This document shows, one piece after another, positions 12,329 to 25,046 of a stretch of 64,000 nt of DNA. The stretch's first letter is position 1; each line of letters starts with the position of its first letter. Source of the DNA: Hymenoscyphus infarciens. Lineage: Eukaryota; Ascomycota; Leotiomycetes; Helotiales; Helotiaceae. A program made the translations under genes and the position numbers. The notes under the pieces are model-generated. The model saw nothing but the letters and a program-made list of their open reading frames with translations. It ran no database searches and had not been told where the DNA came from. Location: NCBI GenBank assembly GCA_001414345.1, contig LLCB01000007.1, forward strand, positions 394,378 through 458,377, in the 5' to 3' direction.

Positions 12329-14438
12329 GTGAGACGGTGAGTGACATGTCCCGGTACGATGGTTGATGACTGAAGGCTAGAAGATGAAGGGATGGCGCTG
12401 AGAAGAGTTACCCTTCAATTGGGTCATGTAAGATTTTAAACCGCAAGCAGACGCAAAAGCAACACGAACGTCGTAGAGTATTCGATGAAAATCAAGCAAT
12501 CTCCGGAATGGAGGTTATTCCATTCGTAGGTCTTCGGGCGAGTCTAGAATACTTAGCCATTGGCCTCATTTCCGCTCGATAATTTCTGGCGGCAGAATCT
12601 AGTTTGCCGATGTAGTTGTGCTGCAACTGTATACCGAAATCTGCATGGAGCTCTTGTGAAGAATAATACCTTACGCGTGGACCTTCATTTACATTGAACA
12701 TCAACAGCTGTGGTAAAGATCCCACCACACACCTCAGCTTGAATGGCGTTACAAAATCGCTGAATTGGGCCGTTGAAAGGTAACTTGATCGGAGGACGGA
12801 GGAGGGGTCCGCCTCCACGATCGCGCGCATGGGATTGTGAATGGCCATCCAATGCCCCTGCCCTTGACGGCTCACTATCTCGCTAAGCGCGAGCTCTTGC
12901 GGGCAAGCTTCCATTTCCAATTATCCAGAGTCCAGGTCCGTATAAATGAGAAGTTCCCCGAGTGAGCCGGTGGTAGATTGTCTGCAGCTTGCTTCAAGCG
13001 ATGATTTGCGATGTCAAAGGGGAGGTTGGAAAGGGTTGAAGATAGAGGAGGTTACTTGGTACTTCGCGCGGGGTTCGAGGAAGCTTCCTCCCTGCCGTGT
13101 GGCTGCGAGTACTCGTACGGTACTGGTATTTCTCCGTGTGGTCTCCGAGGTTTTGAGGTCTGCTGTGTTGATTGTGCCGTCCAGCACGGTTACAATTTGT
13201 AGGTATTAGCTCCTCCATAAGGTAGGTTAGGTACCGTACTCAACACAGACGAGACAGAGACCTCGGCCATCAGCTGTAGCTGTAGCTGTGGCTGTGGCTT
13301 GGCTGTGGCTGTAGCTGTTTGACGTTGGCGAACTCGGCAGAAGGAGGAGGTCAAGTCGCCACCAAAATATGAAGTGCGGATGCGATGCACAAGTGGTGCG
13401 AATAATGCATGCACAGCCACACTTTTCTTACTACGCGCACCTCAAGGTGGTTGCCGTTTTTACTTACCAAAATTTCTCCTATGGCGCCCCGACGACATCG
13501 TCATTTGTGCTCGGCATCTTCCAGGCGAGATGGAAGTATCCAATAAATTCTACCATAAAGCGTCCTGTTTGGTTCACCGCAAAACCCGCGAGATTCCAAG
13601 CTACTGCTATCCAACCCGAGTAGGAAATAAGGCCGCCAAACGCCATTGACCCTTCTAGTCTTCTCCGAGCCGCACCAGAGCTCTGTCTACAGCGTTCGCC
13701 TAGCGCTTCCGCATGCCGCGTTTTTACTCTTTCCCTGGGCTCGCTACCTTACGAAGTACTTAGCTCCTCCAGGGCCGCTCTCTAGGCCGCCACACCCCAC
13801 ATTTCCTGCCTGCTAGGCAGAGCTAGTGCCTAATTAGACCCAGACCCAGACCCATAACCATAACCATAACCATCCATAACCATAACCTACCCTCTAGGTA
13901 ATAGGTATACACCTCCAGAGAGACTGAAGTGACCCGTACCCACTACCATCGCATCTCATGTTGACCCCCCCTCCGTCAACTACCCGACCCCATCCCATGC
14001 AAGCAGCCAAGCAGCAAAGCAGCAAAGCAGCACGTCCAAGCACCGAAGCAAGCCCCTCAAGCCATCATTGTGGAACGACGACCCTCTTTTGAAGGACCCC
14101 CATCCCCATCCTCTCCCTCTCCACTCCCTCTCCACTCCCTCTCCACTCCCTCTCCCTTCGATTAGACCTAGCTTGCATGTCTAGTACCCCTTCCATACTC
14201 CTCCTCTCCTATAGGTACGGTACCCTGCACCCCTTGACCCAAACTTCATATAACAACAGCCTCCTTCCGCCGGGGCGAATTTAAACGCCTACCGCTTCTC
14301 TTCAAAGGAAAACCGCACCGTTTGGTCATTATTCACAACTACTCCACGTTCGCTACCAGATACAAAACACCTCTCTTTCACTTGTTAATTCACGCCATAC
14401 CTTCAATACCACTCGATGACCCGGCACGGTCGAGTAGC
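12329..14438. other. Upstream region of the CP2 gene: low-complexity DNA, no supported gene
   Basis: The stretch contains several simple repeats: agctgtagctgtggctgtgg-type trinucleotides at about 13265-13320, cagaccc/ccataa hexamers at about 13838-13886, gcagcaaa units at about 14003-14032, and a ctccactccctc array at about 14112-14157. A 142-codon minus frame (12492-12920) has no recognisable domain. The last several hundred bases are pyrimidine-rich, as is common in filamentous-fungal promoters and 5' leaders. Confidence 0.5.
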
Positions 14439-14504
14439 ATGAGCGCAACCCTACCTATCACAACCACCACTACCACCACTCCGACGACGAACACCACCAC
14501 CTAA
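14439..14504 (+). promoter_or_regulatory. Upstream open reading frame ahead of the CP2-type factor
   Basis: An ATG opens a 21-codon, threonine-rich frame that stops at 14502-14504, 88 bases before the chosen main ATG at 14593. If transcription starts upstream of it, the uORF would lie in the 5' leader and could dampen or condition translation of the transcription factor. Transcript start is not visible from sequence, so this is an inference. Confidence 0.4.
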
Positions 14505-14592
14505 ATACTCCCCAACCAACCCAACCAACCGTTGAAAATCTCCAAAAAAAAAACGAAATACATGAGCTGTGTCCAGCTCACCTGTTCCCCAT

Positions 14593-17213
14593 ATGTTTCG
14601 AAATCGGTAAGCTTCAGCACTGGACGCCGGGTGGGATGCGCTGATCGCGAACACCCGTTCCGCGGGCTGGGAGTACCCTCGAGCCTCGAAAGCTAACATT
14701 GTGTGCCCCAACAGAACATCCTCGCAGAAGCCTGGAGATGAGTTTATTGCGACCTTTCGCCAGAATTTCCCTGAGATAGCAACCTCCTCCACAGGCTCAA
14801 GTGGAAATCCCTCTCTAGACCAGTCCTCTGGTGAGCAGCAGCAACAAGATCGGTAGGTTCCTGGAATTTATTACATTTCCGATGGGCGCTCTTTTGTTAT
14901 GAAAAGGCTCGAGATGATATATTTGCTAACAAAAACTCTTTCCTTAGTCAACAATTACCGCCTGTCACCCAAGAAGATATCAAGGATCTTGATCCCACGC
15001 CAAGGGCGCAAAACGATCAATGGCGATTCACGCCCTCTCTCCTCGACCCGAACTCTTTTGCCTTCTCCAATTTTGCCAACCAACCCCCCGGTTATTACAC
15101 TCCCACCCCTGGCGGCAACAACACGCTTTACCATAATCAAGCGGGGGATTTACATACCCCAGGAATGGGAATGGGCTTGGGACTGGGCACACCTCTGTCA
15201 CACCCAGGTTCCCACGATGGACTTCACACGAATCCTATGATGGACATATCTGCATTTGGACACCATATGCCGCCTCAGTTCCAAAACTACAACCCATTCA
15301 ATCAACCGCAACAACAGCATCACCACCATCAACCCCAGCAGCACCAACAGCAGCATGAACAACAGACCTCCTTTGCCCCGTCCTCATTTTTACATCAGGA
15401 TACCGGGTATGAAACAATGGAGCATGACGGTTCGCCAATGGACGATCAGAGCCGAATGGGATCAATAGAGGCAACTCTTCAAAACCAGTCACCAGTAATG
15501 GCCTACCAACCTCAGTACGATATGGGCATGACTACGATGCCTCCATCCGCCGAAAAGTTCCGGTTCCATGTTACTTTAAATGCCCCCACAGCAATGATCA
15601 AGCAATCCGACGAAATACCCATCACGTATCTCAACAAAGGACAGGCTTACTCCATATCTATCATTGATACAACCCCAAATTTACCACTTCCCCCAGGATC
15701 CAGGTATCGTACGTTTGTAAGAATATCATTCGAGGATGAGCAGCAGCGACAACGACCTGCCTTGTGTTGGCAATTATGGAAGGAAGGCCGAGGAACGAAC
15801 GAAGCTCATCAACGAGGCGGCAAGCTTCAAGCGGTAGAGTATGTGGAGGCAACCCAGCCTGCAGAGAGTGACGATAAGAGGACTCGAGTAGAGCTTGATA
15901 CCGCATCATTCGATGGATTCTCGGTTATCTGGACACCTGGTCTGAACGGGATGACAGAATGCAACATTGCAGTCCGCTTCAACTTCCTTTCCACGGATTT
16001 CAGTCACTCGAAAGGTGTCAAGGGGATACCCGTCCGCCTGTGCGCAAAAACCGAAACAGTTTCCAGCGGCTCACCGCACGCAAATGATTTCTCCGAGGTT
16101 GCCTTCTGCAAGGTTAAGCTATTTAGAGATCATGGAGCGGAACGAAAGCTTTCAAATGACGTGGCACATGTAAAGAAAACTATCGACAAGCTCAAGCAAC
16201 AAATATCCCAGGCTGAGACTGGCATGAAAGATTTTGGCAAGAGGAAGAGGACTGGTTCTTTTTCAACCAAGGCCCAACCTAGCCAACGCCCGGGGAAGGT
16301 CCAAAAACACAAGCGAACATGGTCCATGTCTTCTGCTTCCTCTGCCGGAGCAGCACGCCCACCGCTGGAGGAAGATCTCCACTTCAAACTCCAGACTATG
16401 CAAGACATGTTTACAAGCACACGACCAGTCAGCATATTATATCTTCGTGGTGCAGAGCAAGACGACCCGGATCTCCACCCGGTTGCACTAGCTGGTGAAC
16501 CATTGGACTTGACCAAAGTTGACTCGAGGGGAGCTGCAATTTGGCAGCAAAGAAGTGGAGGAAACAGCGGCACATCTTCACTTGTATCGCCCTCTCCAAG
16601 CTCGATCTCTCTGCAATCGCAAAGCATCGCCGGTGCTCCTACTGCAAACGTATCTGGTCCGTGGGCCGATTTCCAATCTTTAGCACCTTCGGATATAATC
16701 TCTTCGAACCCACAACAACTCGCCAGTCCTCCTGATCAACTTACCAAAGTGCCTAGAAACGATGAAGCCGGTAGTCTGAGTGGATGGATCGAGGCCCTAG
16801 GAGTCGACTCGTCCTACACAGCACCCGCTGTGGAGCGACCAATGAAGCCTGTGGCCTGCTTCTACGTTCTGCGTCGAGATCCATCTCAGCCAGATAGACA
16901 CGAGTACCACCGCGCAGTATATCTGTCTCAGCGGACGCTGAAGGAATTCAGCAATGTCATTGCCGCCAAGTGGAGTTTAGACCCAAGTCGAATCTTGCGC
17001 ACTCTACACGTTCTCGATCGTGGACTTGAAGTCGAGATGGATGACGATGTTATTCGAGAACTAGCAGAAGGCCAAGACTTGGTATTGGAGATTTTGTCAG
17101 TCAAAGGACAGGTCAAGCGAGAATGGGAAATGGCCCTTGATGACAACGACCAAGCACCGAGTCCCCAGAATGTTGGCCCAACCGAGGGCTATGAACTTCG
17201 CCTAATGTTTTGA
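14593..17213 (+). CDS. CP2/grainyhead-family transcription factor (805 aa)
   Basis: Nuclear DNA-binding regulator of the CP2/grainyhead superfamily. Three exons are predicted: 14593-14606, 14715-14852 and 14948-17213. The first exon is only 14 nt (reading MFRNR across the junction). Intron 1 has a GGTAAGC donor and GCTAAC branch; intron 2 ends TTGCTAAC..CTTAG. The lengths sum to 806 codons including stop. Residues 1-250 are a disordered Gln/His/Pro/Gly-rich arm. The CP2 immunoglobulin-like DNA-binding domain spans about 255-442, beginning FRFHVTLNAPTAM and containing the YLNKGQAY and ALCWQLWKE blocks. A short helical segment (VKKTIDKLKQQISQAE) and basic KRKR patch follow. The C-terminal about 120 residues look like the ubiquitin-like/dimerisation region of the family. 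Fungal members have been linked to cell-wall remodelling and conidial separation. Start confidence is lower than domain confidence. Confidence 0.88.
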
Positions 17214-20200
17214 TACAATATTTTTTTTTTCTCGAGGCCAAATACCCTATACCCCACGATTCTAGGGTGGTCATGTAATTGTTTACCACTTTTCATAATA
17301 TCGATCAACCATGGGTTTTCGGTTTGATCGAGGGGCGTCCATGTTTTCTTTTTAAGATACCAGTTCCGCTTTGGAACACCCTGTCCTCATATCCTTCCTT
17401 CCAATTCTTCTAGAGGCATGCATTCGCAAGGGAGTAGCAGGATTTGGTGGATGCCACCGTGGAAGGCTTTTTGATTTTTATTTCAAGGGATTATTATTCC
17501 GTATTTCACGCATATAGTCTGTTGGCTTTTGTGCCACTTTCCTTCCATTTCTTGAGCATGGCAAAACAGTTGTACATGTTACTTCGGCGGTTACTTAATG
17601 GGATCAATGAGATACATGAATTTTTATGGGATTGTACTCGGACGGTCGGTGCGAGTACTTAGAATGACACTATTAGGTGTCCGGGACTTCACAGCAGCGC
17701 TGGGATTAATAGGCGAGGAGAAAAATGGAAGTCTAAAAATTACACATACTATCTCTATATGATCTTGCTTGCACTTGTGACATTTTATGTGAAGTTTCGA
17801 CCTTTCTACTAGTATGTTTCTTTATGTGCTGGCCTTCAACGTTTGGCTATGTTGATTTCATGCGTTCCACAGTTTAAAATTATCACAAGATTAAAAGCTT
17901 CGTCTTTTTCAATGCGTCAATTGTTCGAAACTCAATAGACAAACCGTGAAGATCATGACGACAAAATTCATGTGTCGTTACCAAATTGATTTGAAGGTCA
18001 AGCCACAGATGGTCTAGCTGATCTACCATTTAAACTACGCGAAGTGGTTAGAAGTGGCGAGTGCTGTCGTACTCAAAACGCGGGACAAGACGGCAAGTAG
18101 CCGCATCCTTATTTTTTTCCCTCGTGGAACCTCCCTAGCCACACATAATAACATCAGATCGGCGTCTGGGCTTGAGACTTTGTTGCACTGCCACAGATCC
18201 AGTTTTGAGGGCTATTTACGGAGAAAGTTAAGGTTCTTCTTGCCCACCAGTGACAAGGGCTTCATGGGCCAAGTGGATCTTCCCTCTCTCGGATTGGGCG
18301 TTACGAGATGGGTATTCCCCTGTTAAGAGGCTTTCGAGAGGCTTTCCCATGTGTCGATTGTGGCGAGTGGATGGGTGTTGGTTGGGTCACACGAAAAGGG
18401 CTGGAGGATGCGAGCCAAGTGATCGGGAGCCCAAACATTGCTGATTTTTCGGTTTACCTGTCAGGGCACATGTGCGCCAATCTCGCCCTCGCAGACGCTG
18501 GCTTGCTCACATTGTACTGTGCGAGTTCAGCTCGACTGGGAAGCGAGTGAATGGTTTTGCATTGCATATGCATCGTCGACCCTGAGGCTACAGTACAGTA
18601 GAGGGGGACCCTTTTCCGAAGCGTGCCAGCGCAGCATGTCCTGTACTTACTGTCCTTTGGACCCGGTCTGCATTGCAGATGCAGTACAGTAGCTCGGCAC
18701 CGTCTTGGGGTCAAGCTTGTCGGGATAGTGTCACGGAAGAGAGCCACTGTGGCACAAACTTTGCATCCCATTGGTAACGCTCGGGGGTGACACCCCCACG
18801 TGTGATGTGTGGCTCATCAACTGACAAACGAGCGGGGGAGGCGTGCGAAGGGACGCAAGGTAAAGATGGCTCTAGATCTTCTGTGGCTCGTGAGGGGTAG
18901 CATTTTGTTGTGTTGCTACTTCTTTAAGCGACCAGGAGGTGGCTCGGGCATCATCATTCAACCACCCCCTCTGATTTGTCGACAAGGCAAATTACTCGCC
19001 ACAACTCTAATCTGTCAAAGGCACAGCCACGACTAAAAGTACTTCTAGACGTGGCTATCAGTTGATATAATTACTGAAAAGGGGGGATCGACAAGCGATC
19101 GTTCGCTAAGCGAGAGGGATCGACGAGGGGTTTCCGTCAGTCTAAGAAGATCGGTGAGTTGAGTGGGATTTTCGGAAGGTACCGAATACCGAGATGGAAA
19201 AATTAGCCTCCCCCTCACCGCATTGTCTTTTTCCCCCGTGATTGTCTAATTCTAATTTCGATGTGCGGTTAGGGCGAGGGGTTTCGCACTCGGTCGGATG
19301 ACGCTACATCTAGACCTAGTCTAGGTGGCTGCTACTCTAGCTGCAGAAACGGGATCCCAAAAGCGGCACTGGATGACTACTCGGTGGACTTCTTGACTTG
19401 TCTGTACCTAGCTTTGTCACTAGACTATAGATGACTTTGACTAGACGTTTTTTGCGAGCTAGACTAGAATTTAGGTGCCTTTGCCCATGTCTAGAATAGT
19501 TGAGGGGAAAACGGTTTGATAGGCTTGGCGAACTTACCTTGCTGTCACTCTACTAGTGCTTTTTACAACTAAGGTAGTGTCTAGCTTCAATGTCGTGATA
19601 CGAGTATATATACTAACTGAAAAAGTGAACCTAGACCACAGATACTTTTGCAGGAACACAACAACCGAACATTTATCCATGCATCTGAACTTCACTAAAT
19701 CTTTCCCTCGCAAGAGGGTGACGTCACGTGACTATATGAGATGATAAAATCCCAAACGATTGAGACCCCGTTCTTGCTATACGTCGCTTGAATACAAGCA
19801 AACATCTTCTTGAACTCCTCGAGAAGATATCTATTTACTTTTATATTTCCATCAAACTGCCCTTCACTGTAACATCACGTGCCAGAGAGACTGCCGACCA
19901 ATGAAATGAAAAAGAAAATGATGTAATGATGTAATGGAAATAAGAGGAAAGTGCTATGCAGGACCAAGCTTCATTAATTAACATGCTCCTTGAATTTGAC
20001 TTTCTAATCATTACGACTGAAAGAGCTTCAGTTATTACTCGGTGTACTACCTACTTTGCAAAGCTTCGTTTGAGAAGTTCTGGACGGATGACTCTGATTC
20101 TCCCAGATACACTATGTAGCAATTACCCTATCACCAATTAGGCAATGATAGAGACAAAACGTAGAGTGATAACTTCAAAGCGATGCGCTAACTTGTGAAT

Positions 20201-20503
20201 AACAAGCGTAAACCACGTGTAAAGAAAGAGCCCCGAGGTCATATAATATGAATTTAGAATTAATTGCTTTCATTCAATATAAGCTTCCTCGCAGAATAGC
20301 AATGTCCCTGAAAGGTGACACAGCGAGTAACGCTAACCAACTCCTAGACTGGACCAGACAAGTGACAATAGTCAAAGAAAATACGGAATTCCAATAGGCT
20401 CATACTCCAAAACTCCACCCACGCTGTTGGTGGTCTTCCTAAATCCAAATCAATACTCCGTCAATGCAACTCCGAGAAACAGAAACCCTATAGGCCCTTA
20501 TAT
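17214..20503. other. Intergenic region, no supported gene
   Basis: The 3' side of the CP2 gene and downstream of the minus-strand kinesin. Only short, domain-free frames occur. Around 18540-18720 a gcattgca-n-atgca motif and a tacagtacagtag motif each occur twice, hinting at a small local duplication. From about 19080 onward there are several CTAGA-rich words. No RNA gene was recognised. Confidence 0.5.
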
Positions 20504-22840
20504 TCATACTAGCAATGCGTTCACAATCCCATCATATGCGCGCTCCACGGTTCTATTACCCACACCAGGCACTGCTCGTAATTGCTGTAAAGTTTGAATG
20601 TTGCTCTCGTCTTGTAGTTCCAAAAATTCCACCAAATCTCTAGCCTTCTTCGCCCCAACACCGCTGAGTCCCATAATCAAGGCTACGTCTCGTGAATTAA
20701 CAATATCGAGTAGCTGTTTGGTTCGCGGTGTTGGGGGTTCTCGTTCGGCGTCAAGCTGATCAGAAAAGATCTTGAGAGCGGATTTGGCAGATTTGGACTT
20801 TGATTTCTTAGGCTTGGGTTGTTTGTAAGCGAAGCTGTCCTCGTCCTGATACTCACCCTGTACTAATGCGGAACCGTTGAACTCATCATCCGAATCGACG
20901 TGCACATGTAACTTGGTCTTTGCTGGTTTGACTTGCTCCTCTGGTAAATGATCTTCAAAAGAATTTGCAGGCGTAGGAAGTTGTGTATTTGTAACGATAG
21001 GCGCAGTGGCAATGACTTTTCGCTGTTGAATTTGTAAAGGGGCCGGTTTTATGACTGATTCCGAATCTCTCTTTGCCTGAATCTTTGCTTTGAGGTTGGC
21101 GATCTTCTTTTGCAACTTTTCTTGTGCTGGAAAGTATGGTACTGCCATTTCGTACATTTTCAGTGCACTGGTATCCTCCCCTCTTTCCTTGTGTTGCTTC
21201 GCCATTAGCAAAAATCTCAAGCCTTCTGCTCTTGCTTCTTCGGCCTCGCCATTCTCAATCTTTCTCTCCAAAGCTTCGAGTCGCTTTTGCACCGCGTCAC
21301 TAATTTCGGCGGGGGCTTTGCCAGATGGTTGATCCAATGCGCGATTCGCTAGGGCTTCTGATACTTTTCGTTCTATCAATTCTTCGATTTTTGCTGCCGA
21401 TAACTCAGCAGCAGATTTCGTAGCAGTTGGCCGAGCCAATTTCGTTGGACGGGAGTTACCCGTTGCATCGGAAGGTCTCTTTTGTCCGGTATTTGTTTTC
21501 CGCGTCGTGGTAGTATTCGTGTTCGATGCCCGCGGCGCAGGCTTTGCCCTGTCTGTGTAGACAGAGAAGGCCTTTGCTGGTTTATCTCCCTTTTGTGCTC
21601 CTGCGGTGGGGTGTGTGTTATGGGCATTTGCCAGCGGTCGTAGTGGTTGTCGCTGCTGTAAAGTTGCACCGCCAACTGGTGCTGTCTTTCTAGGAGCTTG
21701 AGTAAAGACAATCTCATTCTCAATCTCCCTGACTTCGATTCGTTTCGCGCGCGAGCTGACGTTCAGACTTGAAAGCGTGTCCAAATGATAGGATCGTAAA
21801 GGCGCAAGGTTCAATATCATAATTGTAATTCCGTTGTTCTGGCCCAGACTCAGGATTCTCGTCATCTTAGACTCTCTGTATGGTATCCTCTTATCCCCAC
21901 GTCCAATGGCATCAATGCACGAACTCAGCACAAATAAGGATTTATTTATGCTTGCAGACTCGACCATTCTCTCCTTTCCATTCTCCGTTCGTCGATTGTC
22001 CTCGGAACCAGCCAGGTCTATCGCAGACGCGGTACTTACCAGCGTTCCATCTCCATTGGTCTGATGTAACTTGACCATCAGGATGGCGTGACTTCGACTC
22101 GATTCCGCGTTGAGTTTTGTGCCGGCGGTTGAGCGGTTGTTGTTGGCCTCGATATATAACTTTTCGAAATCTTTCAAGTCGTCGCAAGCTCTTTCCGAAA
22201 GCCCAACCACAATCGTCTTGCCGTTTTTCTCTCGCAGAGGTAATCCAGCCAAGGACCGCTTCTCCGGTGATTCGAAAAGATCGTAAACTTTGTCGTTGTA
22301 GATTTCGTAATACGAGAGGGTAATGGAAACACTTGTCTCTCCGCTGGAATCCTTTTGGACTTTTCTTCCTCTGCGGTATATTCCACTCAACAGACGTGGT
22401 ATAACGCCTCGCTCGGAGAGCTTCATCCCACCTCTCATAGTATGTGTTTTACCAGTGCCCGTAACGCCATAAGCAAATATCGTCACGTCGAGGCCTTGAA
22501 AGAGCGATTTGAGAGTCGGCGCGACTGAGATCTATCAGCATCATTTCAATTGAATCGATCCTTCGCGTGTATCGAACCTTCGTTTGTGAATAATTCCTCT
22601 TGCGATGTCCCCATGTTATAAACGCCATTGAACGCGAAACTGAATTCCTCCGCTTCGTTTTTGGGATTTGGGATTTTGACCATATTCGTAGACTTGCCAT
22701 CTTGGGTTCCTTCCGTGGTGACGATTACATCTTTGTCGAGCTCTTTGTCAAGCAAAGGACGAAGGCGTGCAACGACTGGTATTGTTGTTAGCGGTGAGCT
22801 TTTCGATCGCGACCTGGGGGAAGTTACCTCGAACAGACAT
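20504..22840 (-). CDS. Kinesin-10/KIF22 (Kid)-like chromokinesin with C-terminal helix-hairpin-helix (743 aa)
   Basis: Microtubule motor predicted to act on chromosome arms during mitosis. Exons on the minus strand are 22840-22828, 22775-22578 and 22524-20504. The introns are 52 and 53 bp and the lengths sum to 744 codons. The protein starts MSVRVVARLRPLLDKEL, the canonical kinesin beta-1 strand. The P-loop GVTGTGKTHT is at about residues 90-98, switch I SSRSH at 212-216, switch II DLAGSE at 240-245, and IPYRESKMTRIL marks the alpha-4 region. After the neck come a basic/Ala-Lys linker and a coiled coil (about 440-560). The last about 65 residues hold a helix-hairpin-helix pair (LSGVGAKKARDLVEFLEL, then VPGVGNRTVERAYDGIV), the DNA-binding module typical of KIF22/Kid. 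The motor head is full length. No ATG-initiated alternative preserves the N-terminal strand. Confidence 0.92.
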
Positions 22841-23260
22841 TATGAACAGTACCTATGAATCGCGAAAACAAATAATCAAAAAGAGGATCCAAAGAAATAT
22901 CCACCGCCAAAAACTGGTTGTCGTCGAGCCACTTGCACTCTTGATGGATGTCGAATCGAAGCTTGTCCCGCATCAGGGCCGGATTAAAATTGAAGGTTGG
23001 AAGGCGCGTTGGAGGCTGTTGACAGGGCGACGAGAATTTGCACAGACCAGCCCTGAAAGAAAACCGTGCCGATGCGGTCGATAAAACATCCTAAACAACC
23101 AACTACGACCACCTACTGGAAAAGTCCTCAATTAAGCTTATTTAAGCCAACAAAAAAGGTTGTTTTTATATTTCTACTTTGTACTTTTTCGTAGGGTGGC
23201 CTATGCCCAAATGGGACAGGTCCAGGCTGGGTTAACTAACAATTACTCCCGACTGACTTT
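22841..23260. other. Intergenic: presumed kinesin promoter and MYND gene 3' region
   Basis: A 420-bp gap between two minus-strand genes. It contains short AT-rich patches (near 23130-23170) but no recognisable RNA gene or repeat. Both flanking genes read leftwards, so it should hold the kinesin promoter and the 3' UTR of the MYND-finger gene. Confidence 0.5.
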
Positions 23261-24270
23261 CTACTCCTCCCCCTCCACCAAACCCTTCTTACAAATATGC
23301 TTGTGGTACTTCCACTGCAGCAAATTAGCATATTCTTTTCTCGTTGATTCAGGAGCCGGAAGCATTGGGTAAGGACGAAACTTGCTCCTGGCCACTTGAA
23401 TAGGAGAGGAGTTCAAAAAGGGGAACACATGGAAAAGTTGCTTACATCCGCCTTCTGGTGGTCCTTACCACAATACCGCTGGATTTTACAAGCTCCACAC
23501 GCAGTCAAGTCGTCCTGTTTCCGACAGCCTCGACTTCCACAAATAAAATGGGTTTTTTGTTGCTTCTTGACAAGTTCGCCTAGCTCAGATTGGGTCCCTC
23601 CAATTTGATCAACCAGGCGATCCGAGGCATTCGATATGGTCCGAGCCGGACTGTTCTTATATGTTTTCTTCCAAGTTTTTAGTTTTGGGATCAACTCCTT
23701 GACTCGAGGGTGAACGGGTTCATCGGACCAGAGGATTATAGTGGAGAGAAATTGTAGCAACGTGCCAAAGTCGGCATCGAAGGAATTGGGTGGGAATGGT
23801 GGAGGGGACGATCGGTCGGCCGCCTTCATGTTCTTCTCGAAGTCGGGATCAAGCATCTTTTCTACGATCTCGTGGGCGATCGAGGTGCCATTATTTCGGT
23901 ACTTTGCTACTCGGGTTGCGACGTCTGGGCTCGCCATGAGCCAACTGAGCAGCACGCCTACTGCTGGGAAATAATATTGTGAAGAGGATCTGTCGTGCAG
24001 TAGCGGGTCATCGCTGGTCAAGTACTCGAGGAAAGCTACGCCAGGTTAGGTTTTGCGGCAGTGGAATTGCAGATATTTATACGCACTGTCTAAATACTGG
24101 CTAGAGATCTGGTCAATTGCGTGGCTTCTCTCCGTGGGCGGAAAACGCTGGAGGACACCAAGTTGGTTGTTGAGTGGAACTGGACATTCTTCTGGCAGTT
24201 CTGGGTATTTCAAGGCGGCATATCCAATCGAGTGCAAGGTCATGCCTTGGGGGAAATCGGGAGGCGCCAT
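23261..24270 (-). CDS. MYND-type zinc-finger protein (275 aa)
   Basis: Exons on the minus strand are 24270-24087, 24035-23446 and 23314-23261. The introns are 51 bp (GTGCGT donor, CCTAACC branch) and 131 bp (ATGCTAATTT branch, GCTGCAG acceptor), and the lengths sum to 276 codons. The N-terminal 200 residues are helical and match nothing I recognise. A MYND finger occupies the C-terminus: C-x4-C, then CGACKIQRYCGKDHQKAD, then WKYHKHICKK encoded by the last tiny exon, which supplies the final His/Cys ligands. The finger therefore depends on splicing of intron 2; reading through gives a truncated finger. MYND fingers mediate protein-protein contacts (Pro-rich ligands). No SET domain is present, so it is not a SMYD methyltransferase. 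Confidence 0.85.
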
Positions 24271-25046
24271 GATTTATATATGGATGCGATTGATGCTAAT
24301 GCCAGAGCTAGTTGTGTGTGTTACAATACACTTGGAATGAATATGGTCTTTGTGGAGGTGCGGGGTAAGCGCGTGAAAACGTGACGATATTTGAGATCAC
24401 TACTAGTACCCCCTTACTCTTTCCCCTCAAAATTCCATGCCAGAACCATTGACAACGCCACAGCGAAACTTTGAACAGTGGTCAGCCACGACCCTCGTGT
24501 CCTGCATGCTCTTTAAACAATCCACATAGGCTTGGATTGATTGTTCATGCCCGGGAACTTGGAAGCAACTTTTTTGTCTCACGATGTGGGTGTCTTATCC
24601 TCTGGTTTTGGACCTAGGAACAGTTCCTTCTCGTTTTCATCATGTAACACAGAGTCAGAGACGAGGTGACAATGAGGACAGCTGGAACCCTCTCCCGAAG
24701 AGCCAAGTCGTCTCTGAGTGAAGGAGTCGTGCCTTCCCTTCTCGCTTTCATCGTGGATGGTGACCCGAAGTCGAGGTTGAGGAAGGAGCGACCTCGAGTT
24801 CCATCCACCTCGTATCATTCGTGTCCTTGAGATGTCAAGTGGCTATGGAATCGCTACTCAACTTGGGGTAGACACAGCTTACTTGTTAACTACATGGCAT
24901 GGCTGGGATAAACTACGAAAGGCACGAGGGAGCAATGTTTTATGAGTTGGTACAGACTGTGTTCAATTGCAAGTCCTACAGAGTACTCCATCGAATTCAA
25001 GCCGTTTGATCGGACTATGAAAGTTTTCACAGCAAGTTGCGTGGCC
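24271..25046. other. Intergenic between MYND and C2H2 genes
   Basis: Both neighbours are on the minus strand, so this segment should carry the MYND gene promoter and the 3' end of the zinc-finger gene. Two frames here (24579-24818 minus, 24942-25220 plus) are short and domain-free. The latter is the antisense shadow of the C2H2 exon. Nothing else is recognised. Confidence 0.45.

Noticed and set aside
12492..12920. 142-codon minus frame starting MEMEACPQELALSE
   Set aside because: Moderately protein-like but no family recognised, and it sits in low-complexity promoter-like DNA. Left as unsupported.
13838..13890. cagaccc and ccataa hexamers resembling telomeric repeats
   Set aside because: The units are not the fungal telomere hexamer ccctaa and the run is short and interstitial; treated as a microsatellite.
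18454..18771. 105-codon cysteine-rich minus frame
   Set aside because: The cysteines derive from repeated gca/tgc words in a small local duplication; no homologous pattern.
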